From the NCBI GenBank assembly GCA_965215475.1, contig OZ244061.1:1364001-1428000 (forward strand): 64,000 nucleotides of DNA. Reading direction: 5' to 3'. The translations under genes and the position numbers were made by a program. Below the pieces are notes generated by a model. The model saw nothing but the letters and a program-made list of their open reading frames with translations, had not been told where the DNA came from and made no database searches. This stretch comes from Bin80 sp965215475. GTDB lineage: Bacteria; Bacteroidota; Rhodothermia; Rhodothermales; Bin80. Below are positions 9,210 through 21,935 of the stretch, in pieces; position 1 is the stretch's first letter; the number at the start of each line of letters is the position of its first letter.

Positions 9210-9728
9210 ATCGCAAAAAATATACAAACACGTGTCAATGATGCCATTGATGCACCTGAAGTACGAGTCGTGGATCCAAAGGGGAAGCATGGGATCTACA
9301 CACTTGAAAAGGCCATGGACATGGCATATGAACAGGCTCTCGATCTCGTGGAAATTGCACCGAATACCGATCCTCCTGTCTGTAAGATTATGGATTATGG
9401 AAAATTTCTCTATGAGAAGAACAAAAAAGAGCGCGACGCCAGGAAAAAGCAACATCAGACGCAGCTCAAAGAAATCCGATTTCGCCCCCGCACGGATACA
9501 CACGACTTTGAGTTCAAGGCAAAGCATGCGAGGGAATTTCTTTCGGATGGTCATAAAGTGCGCGCCTATGTTCAGTTCCGTGGACGTGACATCATCTACA
9601 AGGAGCAGGGAATGCTCATCCTCGCACGGCTCGTGGAGGCACTGAAGGAAGTTTCCAAGCTAGATCAGGAGCCCAGAATGGAGGGACGCCGCATGACTGC
9701 GATTCTCACTCCACTAAAACCGAAGTAG
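9210..9728 (+). CDS. infC: Translation initiation factor IF-3, non-canonical start codon
   Basis: IF-3 binds the 30S subunit and proofreads initiator tRNA and start codon choice. The N-domain (RVNDAIDAPEVRVVDPKGKHG, then TLEKAMDMAYEQALDLVEIAP), the linker (YEKNKKERDARKKQ) and the C-domain (KEIRFRPRTDTHDFEFKAKHAREFLSDGHKV) are all present. The frame is open only back to a TAA at 9195-9197, and between it and the conserved N-terminus there is no ATG, GTG or TTG. The first usable codons are ATC at 9210 and ATA at 9222, so a rare start codon must be used; ATC at 9210 is my choice. A GTG at 9270 would delete conserved residues. Rare start codons in infC are the known basis of its autoregulation. 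Confidence 0.93.
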   Translation: MAKNIQTRVNDAIDAPEVRVVDPKGKHGIYTLEKAMDMAYEQALDLVEIAPNTDPPVCKIMDYGKFLYEKNKKERDARKKQHQTQLKEIRFRPRTDTHDFEFKAKHAREFLSDGHKVRAYVQFRGRDIIYKEQGMLILARLVEALKEVSKLDQEPRMEGRRMTAILTPLKPK

Positions 9729-9931
9729 TTGCTTCTTTTCCAATTGCTGCGGGTATATGGATCTTATGGTAGGACAGTTCTGGTTGAATGATACCGCTGC
9801 GCTGAATTTCATCTGATTTTGATCTAGTGGCAAGAATTTGTCTCTTTTTTTGTATCTTCGTCCGTGTTTGTCTGAACGAACCGTATTTTTCCTTGTGAAT
9901 ACTTGACTCACCCTGAACGATGTCCCATTTA

Positions 9932-9951
9932 CCCCCCCCCCCCCCCATTTT
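9932..9951 (+). repeat. Poly-C tract 1 (15 C) with ATTTTT flank
   Basis: Fifteen consecutive C at 9932-9946 followed by ATTTTTT. The tract ends 8 bases before the ATG at 9955 chosen for the giant surface protein, occupying the ribosome-binding position. Length changes here would alter spacing at the start site, or, if the ATG at 9920 is used, the reading frame (16 C would join 9920 to the signal-peptide frame). On the minus strand it reads AAAAAAT-G15-TAAAT, the same flank as the other two tracts. Confidence 0.85.
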
Positions 9952-9954
9952 TTG

Positions 9955-12900
9955 ATGAGACCTAACGAATTTGCGGGCACGCGTGCCCTTTTCCGATCCT
10001 GCATGATGCATGTGATTTTGTGGTGTGTGGTCCTGTTTGGTGTAGAGACGACCTCTGCGCAGATGGGGGAGGCTGTGGAGTTGAATTCACCCCCCCCCAT
10101 TTTTTAAATAAACAACCCGCCACGGTGGAGGATGGCGTGGCGTCACATGGAGGCACTGGGCATGGGGAGGGAGCCGATCCCTCCACGCAAGCGGCCCTCT
10201 CCCAGGACGCACCAGTCCTTCTCACCGAAAGCATCCGTGACAGTCCATACGCCCGTTCTGTAGATCCAAGCGAGAACGTGCTTTCAACGATAGAGGCCGT
10301 GGATTTTTCCCCGCGAGCCGCCATTGCCCAGAGCGCTACCCCGGATCCGCCATTAAATGTGAGCGTCAATGTGGAAGGGTTTCTTTTTCACGAAATTACA
10401 TGGACTAAGTATACGCAATCTCGTCTCAACAACAGTACGTTCAAGGAGTTCATCGTTGAGCGTTCGTCCGACAACACCAATTGGTCGGTGATCAGTAGGG
10501 TGAGGGGGGCTATCAATAATTCAGAGTTTAGACATGTCAGCGACCGGCTCACGCCGAGCACTACCTTTTACTACCGCGTGAAGGTGGCCAACACCGATGA
10601 TGAGGTCAGCGGGCCGTCCAATGTGAGCAGTGTGACCGCGATCGTGCGCGATAATACGGCCATCGCCACGGGCGTCACCGCAACCAAGCAAAGTGATGGA
10701 ACCTCCATTCAGGTGTCATGGACGGCCCCGTCCGAAGCGAATAGTGATAGTGAATACTCAATCTACACAACAAGCGACCAAGGAAATTCATATCGTATAG
10801 GTGCTTTATCTTCCCTAAACCCACAAACCCGCACGGGCCTGGCTGAGAACACCTGCTATGGGTTCCGGGTCCAGCATGTGGATAATTCGGATTATACCTA
10901 TTACCACCTCTCCGACCCCGTCTATGCGACGACGGGGACGGTGACCGCTCCTGCGGCCCCAACGGGCTTGACGGCCACGGGCACGGGGACGACCTTCAAT
11001 TTGAGTTGGACAGCGCCGGCATCTGACAAGTGCAGCGCGATCACGGGCTATCAGATCCAGCAGCGCGCCAGTAGCAGCGATACGTGGAGCAATGTCGCCG
11101 CCGACACGGGCGATGACGCGGTCATGTATGCGCATACGGGTCAGACGATTGCGACGATCCGTCAGTACCAGGTGCGGGCAAAGAATTCGATGGGCTTTGG
11201 CGCGTGGTCCGATGTCTTCACCACCATGGCCGCGGCCACCATGCCTCCTGATGCGCCCACGGGATTGGCCAATACCACTGCAAATCAGCGGTATCATCGG
11301 GTTGACCTTGAATGGAATGCCTATCCCGATGCGAGTCTCAATGGCGGGACGTTCCAAAAATACATCATTGAGTTCTCGGAGGACTTCGGCAACTGGTCGG
11401 TGGTCGGGGAGGTGACGTCTCAAGCGCAGACGTCTTTTAATCACTTTAGCGATCTTTTGACGCCGGGCAAGGATTTTTACTACCGCGTCAGAGCCGTGAA
11501 CACCAACGATCAACAAAGTGCGCCGTCCAACCGGATCACCGTGACCGCGTTGGCCCGCAGTGGGCCGGGCATTCCCACAGGGGTGACCGCCACCCGCGTC
11601 AGTGGCACCTCCATCAAGGTAGATTGGACCGCCCCGACCGATGTGGATGTGGTCAGCTTCTACTTTCCTTTGGTAACCACCGATAATGGCGATTCATGGA
11701 CCACGATTGAGAATCTTGTTACCGGCAACCTCACCACCGCTACCTATACGGGTTTGGAGGAAGACACCTGCTATGGGTTTCGGTTGTATGCGTTTTATCA
11801 GTTGGGGACTGATTTTACGAACGGCCACCTGTCCGATGCGGCGTATGTGACCACAGCGGCGAGTCTTGATAAACCGGGGGCGCCGACGGATCTGGCGATC
11901 AACTCCGATGGGACCAATACCTTTAATCTATCCTGGTCGCCGCCGGCCGACAAGTGCGCAGCGGTGACGGGCTATACGATCCAGGAATCCCCAACTGGAG
12001 CAGACGGGTCTTGGAAGGCAGTGGCCGGCAATACCGGCAGTGCCGACACCGAATATGCGCACACGAATCAGACGCTGAGTGAGGCGCGCTGGTACCGGGT
12101 GGCGGCCCGCAACTCGGCGGGGCGTGGAGCTTGGTCGGAGCCGGCCAGTACAGCGCCCAGTGCGCCGACGGGGTTGACGGTCGGGGACACGCGGTATCAT
12201 ACGGTTATCTTGCAATGGGATTTTCCTGCCCGGTCCACGCTTGGCAGTAGCGCGTATCAAAAGTATATCATCGAATGGTCCACCGACAATCGCACGTGGT
12301 CACAGGTGGCCGAACATGTCGATGACGAGTTTGCGGGGTATCTCCATACCAGTAGCCTCTTAACGCCGGGCGAGGACTTTTATTACCGCGTGAAGGTGGT
12401 CAACACCGATGGTCAGGTGAGTCCGCCTTCGGCGCCGGTGACGGCGACGGCGGTGGCGCGCAGTGGGCTGCGCATCCCGACGGGGGTGACGGCCACGCGG
12501 CAAAGTAACACCTCGGTTCGGGTGGCCTGGACGGCGGCGACGGATTTTCCTGGTGGCGAAACCCCCCATCGCTACTTTGTCTATCGCACCGACAATGACG
12601 GCGATCTCTGGAGCAGTGCGGGATTCACCTCCAACGCAATGCTGGATGTGACCGATCTGGAGGCCACTACCTGTTATGGCTTTCGGGTCTCTCATCAGAC
12701 GAGTCGCTTTGTTAACAGCCACTTATCCGATGCGGCCTATGCAAGTACAGGCACGGTCGCCGCGCCCGGGGCCCCGACCGCCCCTTCGGCCACCAGTGAC
12801 GGCACCAGTACCATTACGCTGAGTTGGACCGCGCCCACGGTCAGCGACAAGTGTAGCGCGATTACCGGCTATCAGATCCAGCAGCGTGTCACCGGTGGCG

Positions 12901-15900
12901 ACTGGGAAGATGTGACGGCCAATACGGGTAGTGATGCCACCACGTATGCGCATACATCTCAGACGCTCACCACGGTGCGCCAGTACCAGGTGCGGGCGAT
13001 CAATGCGGGGGGCAGCGGCGCCTGGTCTACGGCGGTTACAGCGGGGATGAACGTGCGGCCCGGTGCGCCGCAGAACCTGGTAGCGACCGCCAGCGGCACC
13101 ACCACGATTGACCTTACGTGGGATGCCCCTGCCAGCGACGGGGGCAGTGCGATTACGAGCTACCGCGTGCAGGTCTCTACCGATGGGGGCAGTAATTATA
13201 ATGATGTCAGTCCGGCGCACAGTGGGACGACGCGCACCTACACCAGTACGGGTTTGACGGCAAACACCCAGTATCATTACCAGGTCTATGCCACCAACTC
13301 TGTGGGGGAGGGGAGTGCCAGTACGAGTGCCAGTGCGACGACGCGGACAGCGCCGAGTGTGCCCCAGAATCTCCGGACCCTGTCGGCGCAGTATCACACG
13401 GTGACGTTGATGTGGGATCCGGTCACAGGTTCCAGTTTAGGCACCGATGAGATCTTGAAGCACTATGTGGTAGAGTTTTCGACCGATAATAGCACATGGT
13501 CCACGATCAGCGAATCCGCCAATACGACCGCTGTACACACCACGGATCTTCTGGTCCCTGGTGAGCAGTTTTACTACCGCGTACGGACGGTCAACAGCAA
13601 CGATGATGCGAGCGCCAATTCAGATGTATTGACCGTCACGGCAGTGGCACGCAGTGGCTGGGGCACGCCCACCGCTGTGACGGCCACCAAAGCGACGAAC
13701 GATTCCATTGATGTCGCGTGGACCGCGCCCACGGATCTTCCAAGTGGGCGCTTCCTTAATACGTATTTCGTCTTGCAAACCACCAACGATGGCGTGCGGT
13801 GGATGAGTGCGACTAACGGGTTTATCTTCACGGCAGACCCGCAAAATACCCCTCCCGCCACGATGGTGGGGATCGGAGGTCTGGATGCCGATACCTGTTA
13901 TGGGTTCCGGGTCTATTCCACGTCCAACGGTGACCCGGAAAATACCAGTGCTCTGTCGGATCCCGCGTATGCGACCACGGGGACCATTACGAGTGCCCCG
14001 GGGGTGCCCACCGGCCTGACCGCCACGGCCAGTGGCCCGACGGCGATTAATTTAGCTTGGACGGCCCCCAGTGGGAGCAACCGGTGTAATATTTCGGGTT
14101 ACCAGATTGAGTGGTCGGCCGATGGGACCAGTAATTGGGCCGATGTCGAAGATGACACCGAAAGCACGGCCACGACCTTTATTGATCGGGGCTTAAGCGC
14201 GGGGGTGACTCGTCACTACCGGGTCAAGGCGATCAACAGCGCGGGCACCGGGAGTGCCAGTACGAGTGATGATGCGACCACCGGCGCGGCAGTTCGGCCC
14301 ACAGCGCCGCTGAATTTGGTGGCCACCCCCAGCGGGCGCACGGTCATTAATCTTATGTGGGATCTGCCAAGTAGCACCGGGGGCAGTGCCATTACCGGCT
14401 ACCGCGTGCAGGTCTCCACCGATGGGGGCACTAATTATAATGATGTCAGTCCGGCCCACAGTGGGACGACGCGCACCTACAGCGATACCGGATTAGATCC
14501 CAATACGACGCGCCATTACCGGGTCTATGCCAGTACCACGGCGGGCGAGAGCGCGCAGCCATCCAACACCGATGATGCGACCACGGCCATGCGCATGAAT
14601 CCGGGGGCGCCGACGGGGGTGACGGTCACGGCCTCGGGGCGCACGATTTTGCTGGTCTCCTGGACCGCGCCCGCCGATGACGGGGGCCGCGCGATCACCG
14701 GCTACAAGATTGAGGTTTCTACCGATGGGACCAACTACACCGATGAAGTGGCTAATACCATGTCGACCGCCACGAGCTACGTGGATCGGGGCCTCAGTGC
14801 GGGCAGTACGCGGCACTACCGGGTGAGCGCGATCAGCAGTCAGGGCACCGGCAGTGCGTCCACGGCCGGGATGGGCACCACGGTAGCGAGCAGTGTGATG
14901 GCCGTGCCCAGCGATCCGACGGGCCTCGCGGCGACGCCAAGCGGGCGCACGCTCATCCAGCTGAGTTGGACCGCGCCCAGTGACAACGGCGGCAGTGCGG
15001 TGAGTGGGTACAAGATAGAGTGGTCGGCCGATGGCACGAGTAATTGGGCCGATGTCGAAGATGACACCGAAAGTGCAGCGACGACCTATATTGACCGGGG
15101 CCTCAGTGCGGGCAGTACGCGGCACTACCGGGTGAGCGCGATCAATACCACTGGCACGGGCACCTATTCGACGAGTGCGATGGCCACGACCGTCGATGGC
15201 AGTACCAATACGATTCCGAGTGATCCGACGATGCTCACCGCGGCGGCCGATGGGCCGACCGAGATTGATCTATCCTGGACAGCTCCGGCCAATAATGGGG
15301 GCAGCGCGATCACCGGCTACCGGGTGCTCGTCAGTAGCAATGGCACGGACTTTAACGAACTTGAAGACGATACCGAAACGACCACGACGACCTTTAGCCA
15401 TACCGGGCTGTTGGGGGGTGTCACGCGCTCGTATCAGGTGCGGGCGATCAATGCGCAGGGGCAGAGTTTGGTGTCCAATATCGCCAGTGCGACGACGGAC
15501 GCGGCGACCGTGCCAAACAATCCGACGAGCTTGGCCGCAGCAGCCGATGGGCCGATGGCGATGGGTCTCACTTGGAGTGCCCCTACCAATAATGGCGGCG
15601 CGGTCGTTAGTGGCTACCGCGTGGAGTTTTCGGAAACCGCCCTCACAGGCCCGTGGACTCTTTTGGTGATGAGCCAGATCGCGACCACCTACACGCACAC
15701 CGGGCGCAGCGCATCGACGACCTATTATTACCGGGTCCAGGCGATCAACAGCGTGGGCAATAGCACGGGGGCAACTGCGAGTGGTCAGACCGCCGCGCCG
15801 ACCTTGCCAGGAGCGCCGACCAGCCCCGGGGCCACGCCCGATGGGCCGACGCGGATGGATTTAAGTTGGACCGCGCCCACCAACACCGGCGGGGTGGACA

Positions 15901-18900
15901 TTACCGGGTACAGAATTGAGGTGGGCGGTGCCGGCAACTGGGAGGAGCTGGCGGCGAGCCATCCCTCGACGAGTTATACGCATACGGGTTTGACGGCGGT
16001 GACGCGCTACGATTACCAGGTCTTTGCGATCAACAGTGAGGGGCGGGGCCCGGCGTCTGCTGCCTTCAATGCGTCGACCCCGGTGGCGGTGGTGCCGACC
16101 GCTCCCACGTCGCTCGCCGCGACCGCCAGTGGGCCGACGATCGTGAATCTGAGCTGGAGTGCCCCCGAAAACAATGGCGGGGCAACCATTACCGGCTACC
16201 GCGTGGAGGGGTCCACCAGCAGCTCGGGCCCGTGGACGCTGTTGGCAATGAGCCAGACGGGGCTCACCTACAGCCATACGGGGCGCCGGGCCGCGACCGT
16301 GTACTATTACCAGGTGCAGGCGCTCAACTCTGCGGGCATGGGGGCGGTGGGGACCGTGAATGCCACGACGGGGGCCGCGACGGTGCCGGGGGCACCGGCC
16401 TCCATCCAGGTCCAGGCCTATGGGCGCACCGTCCTGGGAATCACCTGGCAGGCGCCCACCAATACCGGCGGGATCGATGTATCGGGCTACGACATTGAGT
16501 GGTCGCCCACAGGCACGGGCAATTGGAATATGCTCTCGGCCGAGGGCGCGATGGCCGTCCATACCGGACTGGTGGCGAATTTTCGGGGGTACTACCGGGT
16601 CCGGGCGCGCAACACGGTGGGGCCGGGCCCATGGGCCATGCAGAATGGGCGCACCGCCAATAACGTGAATCCGGCGGTAACCAGTCCGCCGCGATCGCTG
16701 ACCGCCACCGCCAGCGGTCGCACCTTGATTGAGCTCTCGTGGGACGCGCCCAGTAATACCGGGGGCGCACCGGTGACGGGGTACCGGATTGAGGTCTCCA
16801 GCGATGCGGGGGCAACGTGGATGAATTTGGCTGCCAATACGGGCTCCACGGTGACGCGCTATCGCCACCGGGGCTTAACCGCAGGGGCGGCGCGGCGCTA
16901 CCGGGTGCGGGCGATCAACCGCCAGGGGAATAGCTGGCCGTCCAATACCGCAATGGCGACCACGGCCAGTGGCACCAGTGTGCCGAGTGACCCGACGGGT
17001 TTGACGGCGACCGTCATGGGGCAAACGGCAATCACTGTATCTTGGACGGTGCCCAGTGACAACGGGGGCGCGAACATTACGGGCTACCGGGTGGAGTGGT
17101 CGGCCGATGGGAGTACGGGGTGGACCAATGTTGACCCGGCGCACACGGGGACGACGGTCTCGTACAGCGATACGGGCCTGCCGTCGAGTGTGACGCGGCA
17201 CTACCGGGTGCGGGCGGTTAACGGCCAGGGCGAGAGCTTGCCGTCCAACGTGGCGAGCGCGACCACAGGAGCCACGTCGTCGGTGCCGGGTGCGCCGACG
17301 GGTCTGCAGGCCGCGCCGATGGGGCAGACGCAGATTGATCTTTCCTGGACGGCTCCCAGCAATACCGGCGGTAGTGCGATCACCAGCTACCGCATCCAGG
17401 TCAGTACCGATGGCGGCACCTCGTTTACCGATCTGGTTGCAAGTACTGGCAATGCGAATACGAAGTACAGCCATACAGGACTTGCGCTTGGTACCACGCG
17501 GCACTACCGGGTCTATGCGAGCAACACCAATGGCGAGAGTGCGCAGCCGTCGAACACCGCCATGGCCACCACCCAAGGCGTCATGGCACCGGGGGCCCCG
17601 ACCGGGCTGAGCGTGACCGCGAGTGGGCGCACGATCCTTTTGCTGAGTTGGACGGCGCCAAGCAGCAATGGCGGGGAACAGGTAACGGGCTACCAGATTG
17701 AGCGGTCCGCCGATGGCAATGATCCGTGGACGGATGTGGTGGCCAATACCATGTCGACCGCAACGAGTTACGTGGACCGGGGCCTCACGGCAGCCACCAC
17801 GCGTCACTACCGGGTGCGTGCAAGAAATAGCCAGGGCGCCGGCGATCCGAGTAGTGCTGCGATGGGAACCACCGTGGATGGCACCACCTTGACCGTACCG
17901 AGCGATCCAACGAGCGTGACCGCGACCCCGAGCGGGCGCACCTTGATCCAGCTCAGTTGGGCCGCGCCCGCCAATGATGGGGGCAGCGCTGTGACGGGCT
18001 ATCAGATTGAGGGGTCGGCTGATGGGAGCACGGGGTGGACCAATGTGATTGCTAATACGATGTCGACCACCTATAGAGACCGGGGCCTGAGCGCGGGCAC
18101 GACGCGGCACTACCGCATTAGCGCGATCAATGACCAAAACACGGGGAGCCCGTCCACGATTGCGATGGCGACGACCGTGGATGGGAGCAGTGACGCGGTG
18201 CCCAGTGATCCGACGGGTCTCATGGCGACGGTCAGTGGTCAGGCGCTTGTTTTGGCATGGGAGGCGCCGGCCAATAGTGGCAGTGCCTCGGTGACGGGGT
18301 ATCGCATCGAGTGGTCGGCCGATGGCAGTGATCCGTGGACGAGTGTTATGCCTGCGCACAGTGGGACGGATCGCACCTACACCGACAGGAGTGTGGCCCC
18401 CAGTACCACGCGCCATTACCGGGTCTATGCCATCAATACGATCGGCGAGAGTCTGGCCTCGGCGCCGGCGATGGCCACTTCGGGGGCCGCGACCGTCCCG
18501 GGCGCGCCCACGGGCTTGACCGCCACGGCCGATGGGCAGACGATCATTAACCTGCGCTGGACGGCCCCCACCAACACCGGGGGCCGCGACATCACCGAAT
18601 ACCGGGTCGAGTGGTCGGCCAATGGGACCGATGGGTGGACGAACGTCTCGCCGGCGCACCGTGGCACCACGACCATGTACGCGCATACCGGCTTACCGCG
18701 CGGCACCACCCGTCATTACCGGGTGCGCGCGATCAACCGCGAGGGAAATGGTGCCTGGTCCAGTATAGCGATGGCGACCACGGTGACCGTGCCGGGCCCG
18801 CCCCGAAATCTCACCGCGACCGCCCGCGGGTTGGCGGCGATCGAATTGACCTGGGCTGCGCCCACCAGTAATGGCGGCAGCGCCATCACCGGCTATTCTA

Positions 18901-21536
18901 TTCAGGTCTCCTCGGATGGCAGCGCCTGGGCGGAGCTCGTGGCAACTCAGACGCAGACCACCTATACGCATACGGGGCTGAGTCCAAGCGCCACGCGCCA
19001 TTACCGGGTGCACGCCATCAATACGGCGGGATCTGGCGCATGGTCCAATGTGGCGCGTGCCACGACGACGGCCCGTACGCAGACGGCCACCCGGCCGGGG
19101 GCGCCCCAAAATCTCACTGCCACCGCCAGCCCCGGAGCCATTACGCTCACCTGGGCTGCGCCCACCAGTAATGGCGGCAGCGCCATCACCGGCTACAGAG
19201 TCGAAGGGTCGGCCGATGGAACTGCGCCCTGGACCGAGCTCGTGGCAACTCAGACGCAGACCACCTATATGGATCAAGGCTTGGAGGCGGGGGTGACGCG
19301 CCATTACCGGGTGCAGGCGATCAATCGCGTGGGAGCTGGCCCGTGGACGGCGGTCCGCCGTGCCACGACCCCAGGGGCCACGCCCGGGGAGGTGACCCGC
19401 CTCATGGCACAGCCCTATGGACGCACGCTCATTGAGCTGACCTGGACGCCCCCCACTGGCACCGAAGATATTACCGGCTACCAGATTGAGGTCGCCGAAG
19501 AAGATGCCGAGACGCAAAGCGCCAAGACCCAAAGCGCCAAGACCCAAGGAGCCGAGACCCAAAGGGCCGAGACGCAAAGCGCCGAGACCCAAAGCACGGA
19601 GACCCAAGGGGCCGAGACGCAAAGCACGGAGACCCAAAGCGCCGAGACCGAGCTCACGTGGAGGATCCTGGTCGAGAACACGAACTCCAAAGAGCCCCGG
19701 TACGTGCACCGGAACCTCAACCCAGGCGTGACCCTGCACTACCGGGTCCGCGCGGTGGGCGCCGACGGGGCCACCAGCATGGCGCCCTCCAATGAAGACA
19801 TGGCCACCACCGTGGATGCCCGGACCCTGTCCATTCCCAGCGACCCGCTGGACCTGGTGGCCACCGTTACGCCATCGGGCACCACCCAGCTCGCATGGAG
19901 CGCCCCCGCCGATGACGGTGGCCAGGAGATTACCGGGTACAAGATCGAGTTCTTTGCCGAGGGCACGTGGCAGACCCTCATGGATCGGCACCCGGCGACC
20001 CGCTATACGGATCCCAACCTCTTGACCTCCACGCGGTCCTACAGGGTAAGGGCCCTCAATGCACAGGGCGAGAGCTTGCCCGCATCCGTACAGGTATCCC
20101 CCCCAGACCCCACCGCGCGCTTTGCGCAAACAGCGGCCCAGGTGCTGGAATCAGCGGGGACGTACGCAGTCCGCGTACACGTGAGTGCGCCGCGCCCCGC
20201 CGCGTTCACGCTCCCCTATACCATCGCAGGGACGGCCACCCTCCGGGAAGACTATACGATTACGAATGCCGGGGTCCTGGAAGTGCCCGCCAATGCCACC
20301 TCGGCCGACATCCTGGTCGTGCTCCACGAAGATGACCACCAGGAGCCCGAGGAAACCGTGATCCTGACGCTGGATGGACAGGTCTTTACGCTCACGATCC
20401 TCGATGATTCAGGCCTGTCGTTGGCAGGAGTGGTTCCGGATCAGTCGTACCAGTTGGGACAGGCCATTGCGCCCATGACGTTCCCCGTAGGGCAGCGTGG
20501 AACGCCCCCCTACAGCTACGCGCTGGCGCCCGCACTGCCGCCGGGGCTCCTCTTTGACGTCGCCACTCGAATCCTGAGTGGCACGCCCACCGAGGCGTTC
20601 CCCAAGACCTCGTTCACCTATACGGTCACGGATGCGGCCGCCATGGCGGCCGCGCAGACGTTCACTATCGAGGTCGCCGTGCCGGAGGCGTTGCGCTTTG
20701 CCGCGCCCGTAGGCGCGCACCTGTACCCGGTCCGGGTTCCGCTGAAAGGGCCCATGCTGCCGGGGGCAGAGGGGGGGATCGCTCCCTACAGCTACGCGCT
20801 GACGCCTACGTTGCCACCAGGGATGGCCTTTGATATTGCCACCCGAACCCTGACCGGGACACCCACCGAGGTCACGGCCGAGAAGACCTACACCTACGTG
20901 GCCACCGATCAGGCGGGCACGCGCATTCAGGCGGAGTTCCAACTGGGCGTCTATCAGATGTCCTTTGTGGAGCAGGTCCCGGATCAGTCCTATACCCGGG
21001 ATGAGCCCATTGCGGACCTGGTGCTCCCCGAAGCGATGGGCGGGGCACTCCCGGTGACCTATACCCTGACCCTTCTGGAGCTTCCCTTGGGGTTGGAGTT
21101 TGATCTGGAAGCGCGCACGATTCGGGGCACGCCCACCGATCTGTCGCCGCCCGTGGCGCTCACCTACCGGGCCACCGATGCCAAAGACGCACAGGACAGC
21201 CTGCGCTTTACCATTGAGGTCGTCTCCCCCGTCTCTGCGGAAGAGGCCGAGATGCCCCAAGAGTTCCAGGTCTATCCGAACTACCCGAACCCGTTCCAAC
21301 ACGCAACGCACCTGGTGCTGGATCTGCCCTGGCCGGCACAGGTGCAGGTCGAGGTGCTGGATGTGACGGGACGGCGCGTGATGGCACCACCCCCCATGGA
21401 GCTGGGCGCAGGACGGAAACAGGAGATCCCCCTCCGCGAACTGCGGATCCCCTCCGGCGTCTACCTGTACCGGATCCAGGCCACCACCCCGGAACAGACC
21501 TACCTCTATACCGGATACTTTATGAGAGTACGATGA
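9955..21536 (+). CDS. Giant T9SS-secreted FN3-repeat surface protein, phase-OFF by one base
   Basis: As sequenced the gene is in two frames. The first begins at ATG 9955 (MRPNEFAGTRALFRSC, then signal-like MMHVILWCVVLFGVETTSAQ) and runs through nine C at 10090-10098 to a TAA at 10105. The second is open from 10020 to 21536. One extra C joins them into about 3,860 residues. Content in order: about 32 fibronectin type III domains of roughly 90-100 residues, a Calx-beta-like domain (about 20140-20410; DYTITNAGVL, DDHQEPEETVILTL), three putative-Ig repeats (PPYSYALAPALPPGLLFD, SGTPTE; 20412-21240) and a T9SS type A sorting tail (YPNYPNPFQHAT, DVTGRRV, SGVYLYRI; 21255-21536). It is probably a cell-surface adhesin or filament (inference). 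It interrupts the infC-rpmI cluster and looks richer in GC than its neighbours. Without the extra C, only signal-less translation from an internal start could occur. Confidence 0.85.
10090..10106 (+). repeat. Poly-C tract 2 (9 C) inside the giant gene
   Basis: Nine C at 10090-10098, followed by ATTTTTTA, directly after the codons for the mature N-terminus (GEAVELNS). With 9 C the signal-peptide frame ends at TAA 10105-10107; with 10 C it reads SPPPHFLNKQPA into the main frame. On the minus strand it is AAAAAAT-G9-TGAAT. Confidence 0.88.
19506..19652 (+). repeat. 15 bp minisatellite encoding (A/T)(E/K)TQ(S/G/R)
   Basis: Nine full units and one partial unit of GCCGAGACCCAAAGC-type sequence, each coding five residues such as AETQS, AKTQS, TETQG. 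The block interrupts an FN3 domain of the giant protein between its EVAEED strand and the ELTWRIL strand. The period of 15 keeps the frame at any copy number. It looks like a recent local expansion producing a hydrophilic loop. Confidence 0.9.
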
Positions 21537-21745
21537 AGCAAAATGGGACCGCTGTCCCGAGCACTACGTATGGATTTGATCAGCAAGAGTCGCTCAAGCC
21601 CGATCTGATCCTGAAATGCAAAAACTGGCAGACACTCCCGCTTTTGCGTACTTGGAGATCCCCTTTTTTTGCTAAAATTCATGCACTCTTTTTTGTAATG
21701 GACGCATGATTGAAAAAGGAGAAACACGAATAATGCACCCATCAT
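21506..21745 (-). CDS. Possible small lipobox protein (paralogue of 43452-43583)
   Basis: An open frame from ATG 21745 of 79 codons, starting MMGALFVFLLFQSCVHYKK: a short hydrophobic core and a Cys resembling a lipobox. Its 3' end overlaps the giant gene's end convergently by 31 bases. The same nucleotide and protein pattern (LFVFLLLQSCFHYKN) recurs at 43464 on the plus strand, which argues that the N-terminal part is a real repeated unit. The C-terminal part is unlike the other copy. It could be a small lipoprotein, a decayed gene end or a non-coding repeat. Confidence 0.3.
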   Translation of the reverse strand: MMGALFVFLLFQSCVHYKKECMNFSKKRGSPSTQKRECLPVFAFQDQIGLERLLLIKSIRSARDSGPILLHRTLIKYPV

Positions 21746-21935
21746 TCCTCTGAAAATCTTACATTTGATGAGCCTCAAACAAGTTCGTGAGATTTGCTTT
21801 TACTGCCTAAAATCGATTGTAATTGGCCCTTGGATGCTCTATGAGCAGCTTTTATGTAGAGTCAAGGCAAGCCGTGCCTACTCAGCCCAAAAGTACTCTG
21901 ATACGGGGAAATTCGGTTAACGTGAAAATGAGGTC

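Noticed and set aside
10675..21311. Many long minus-strand open frames (up to about 600 codons) opposite the giant gene.
   Set aside because: They are Arg/Gly/Pro/His-rich, lack domains and starts, and arise from FN3-repeat codon bias in GC-rich DNA.
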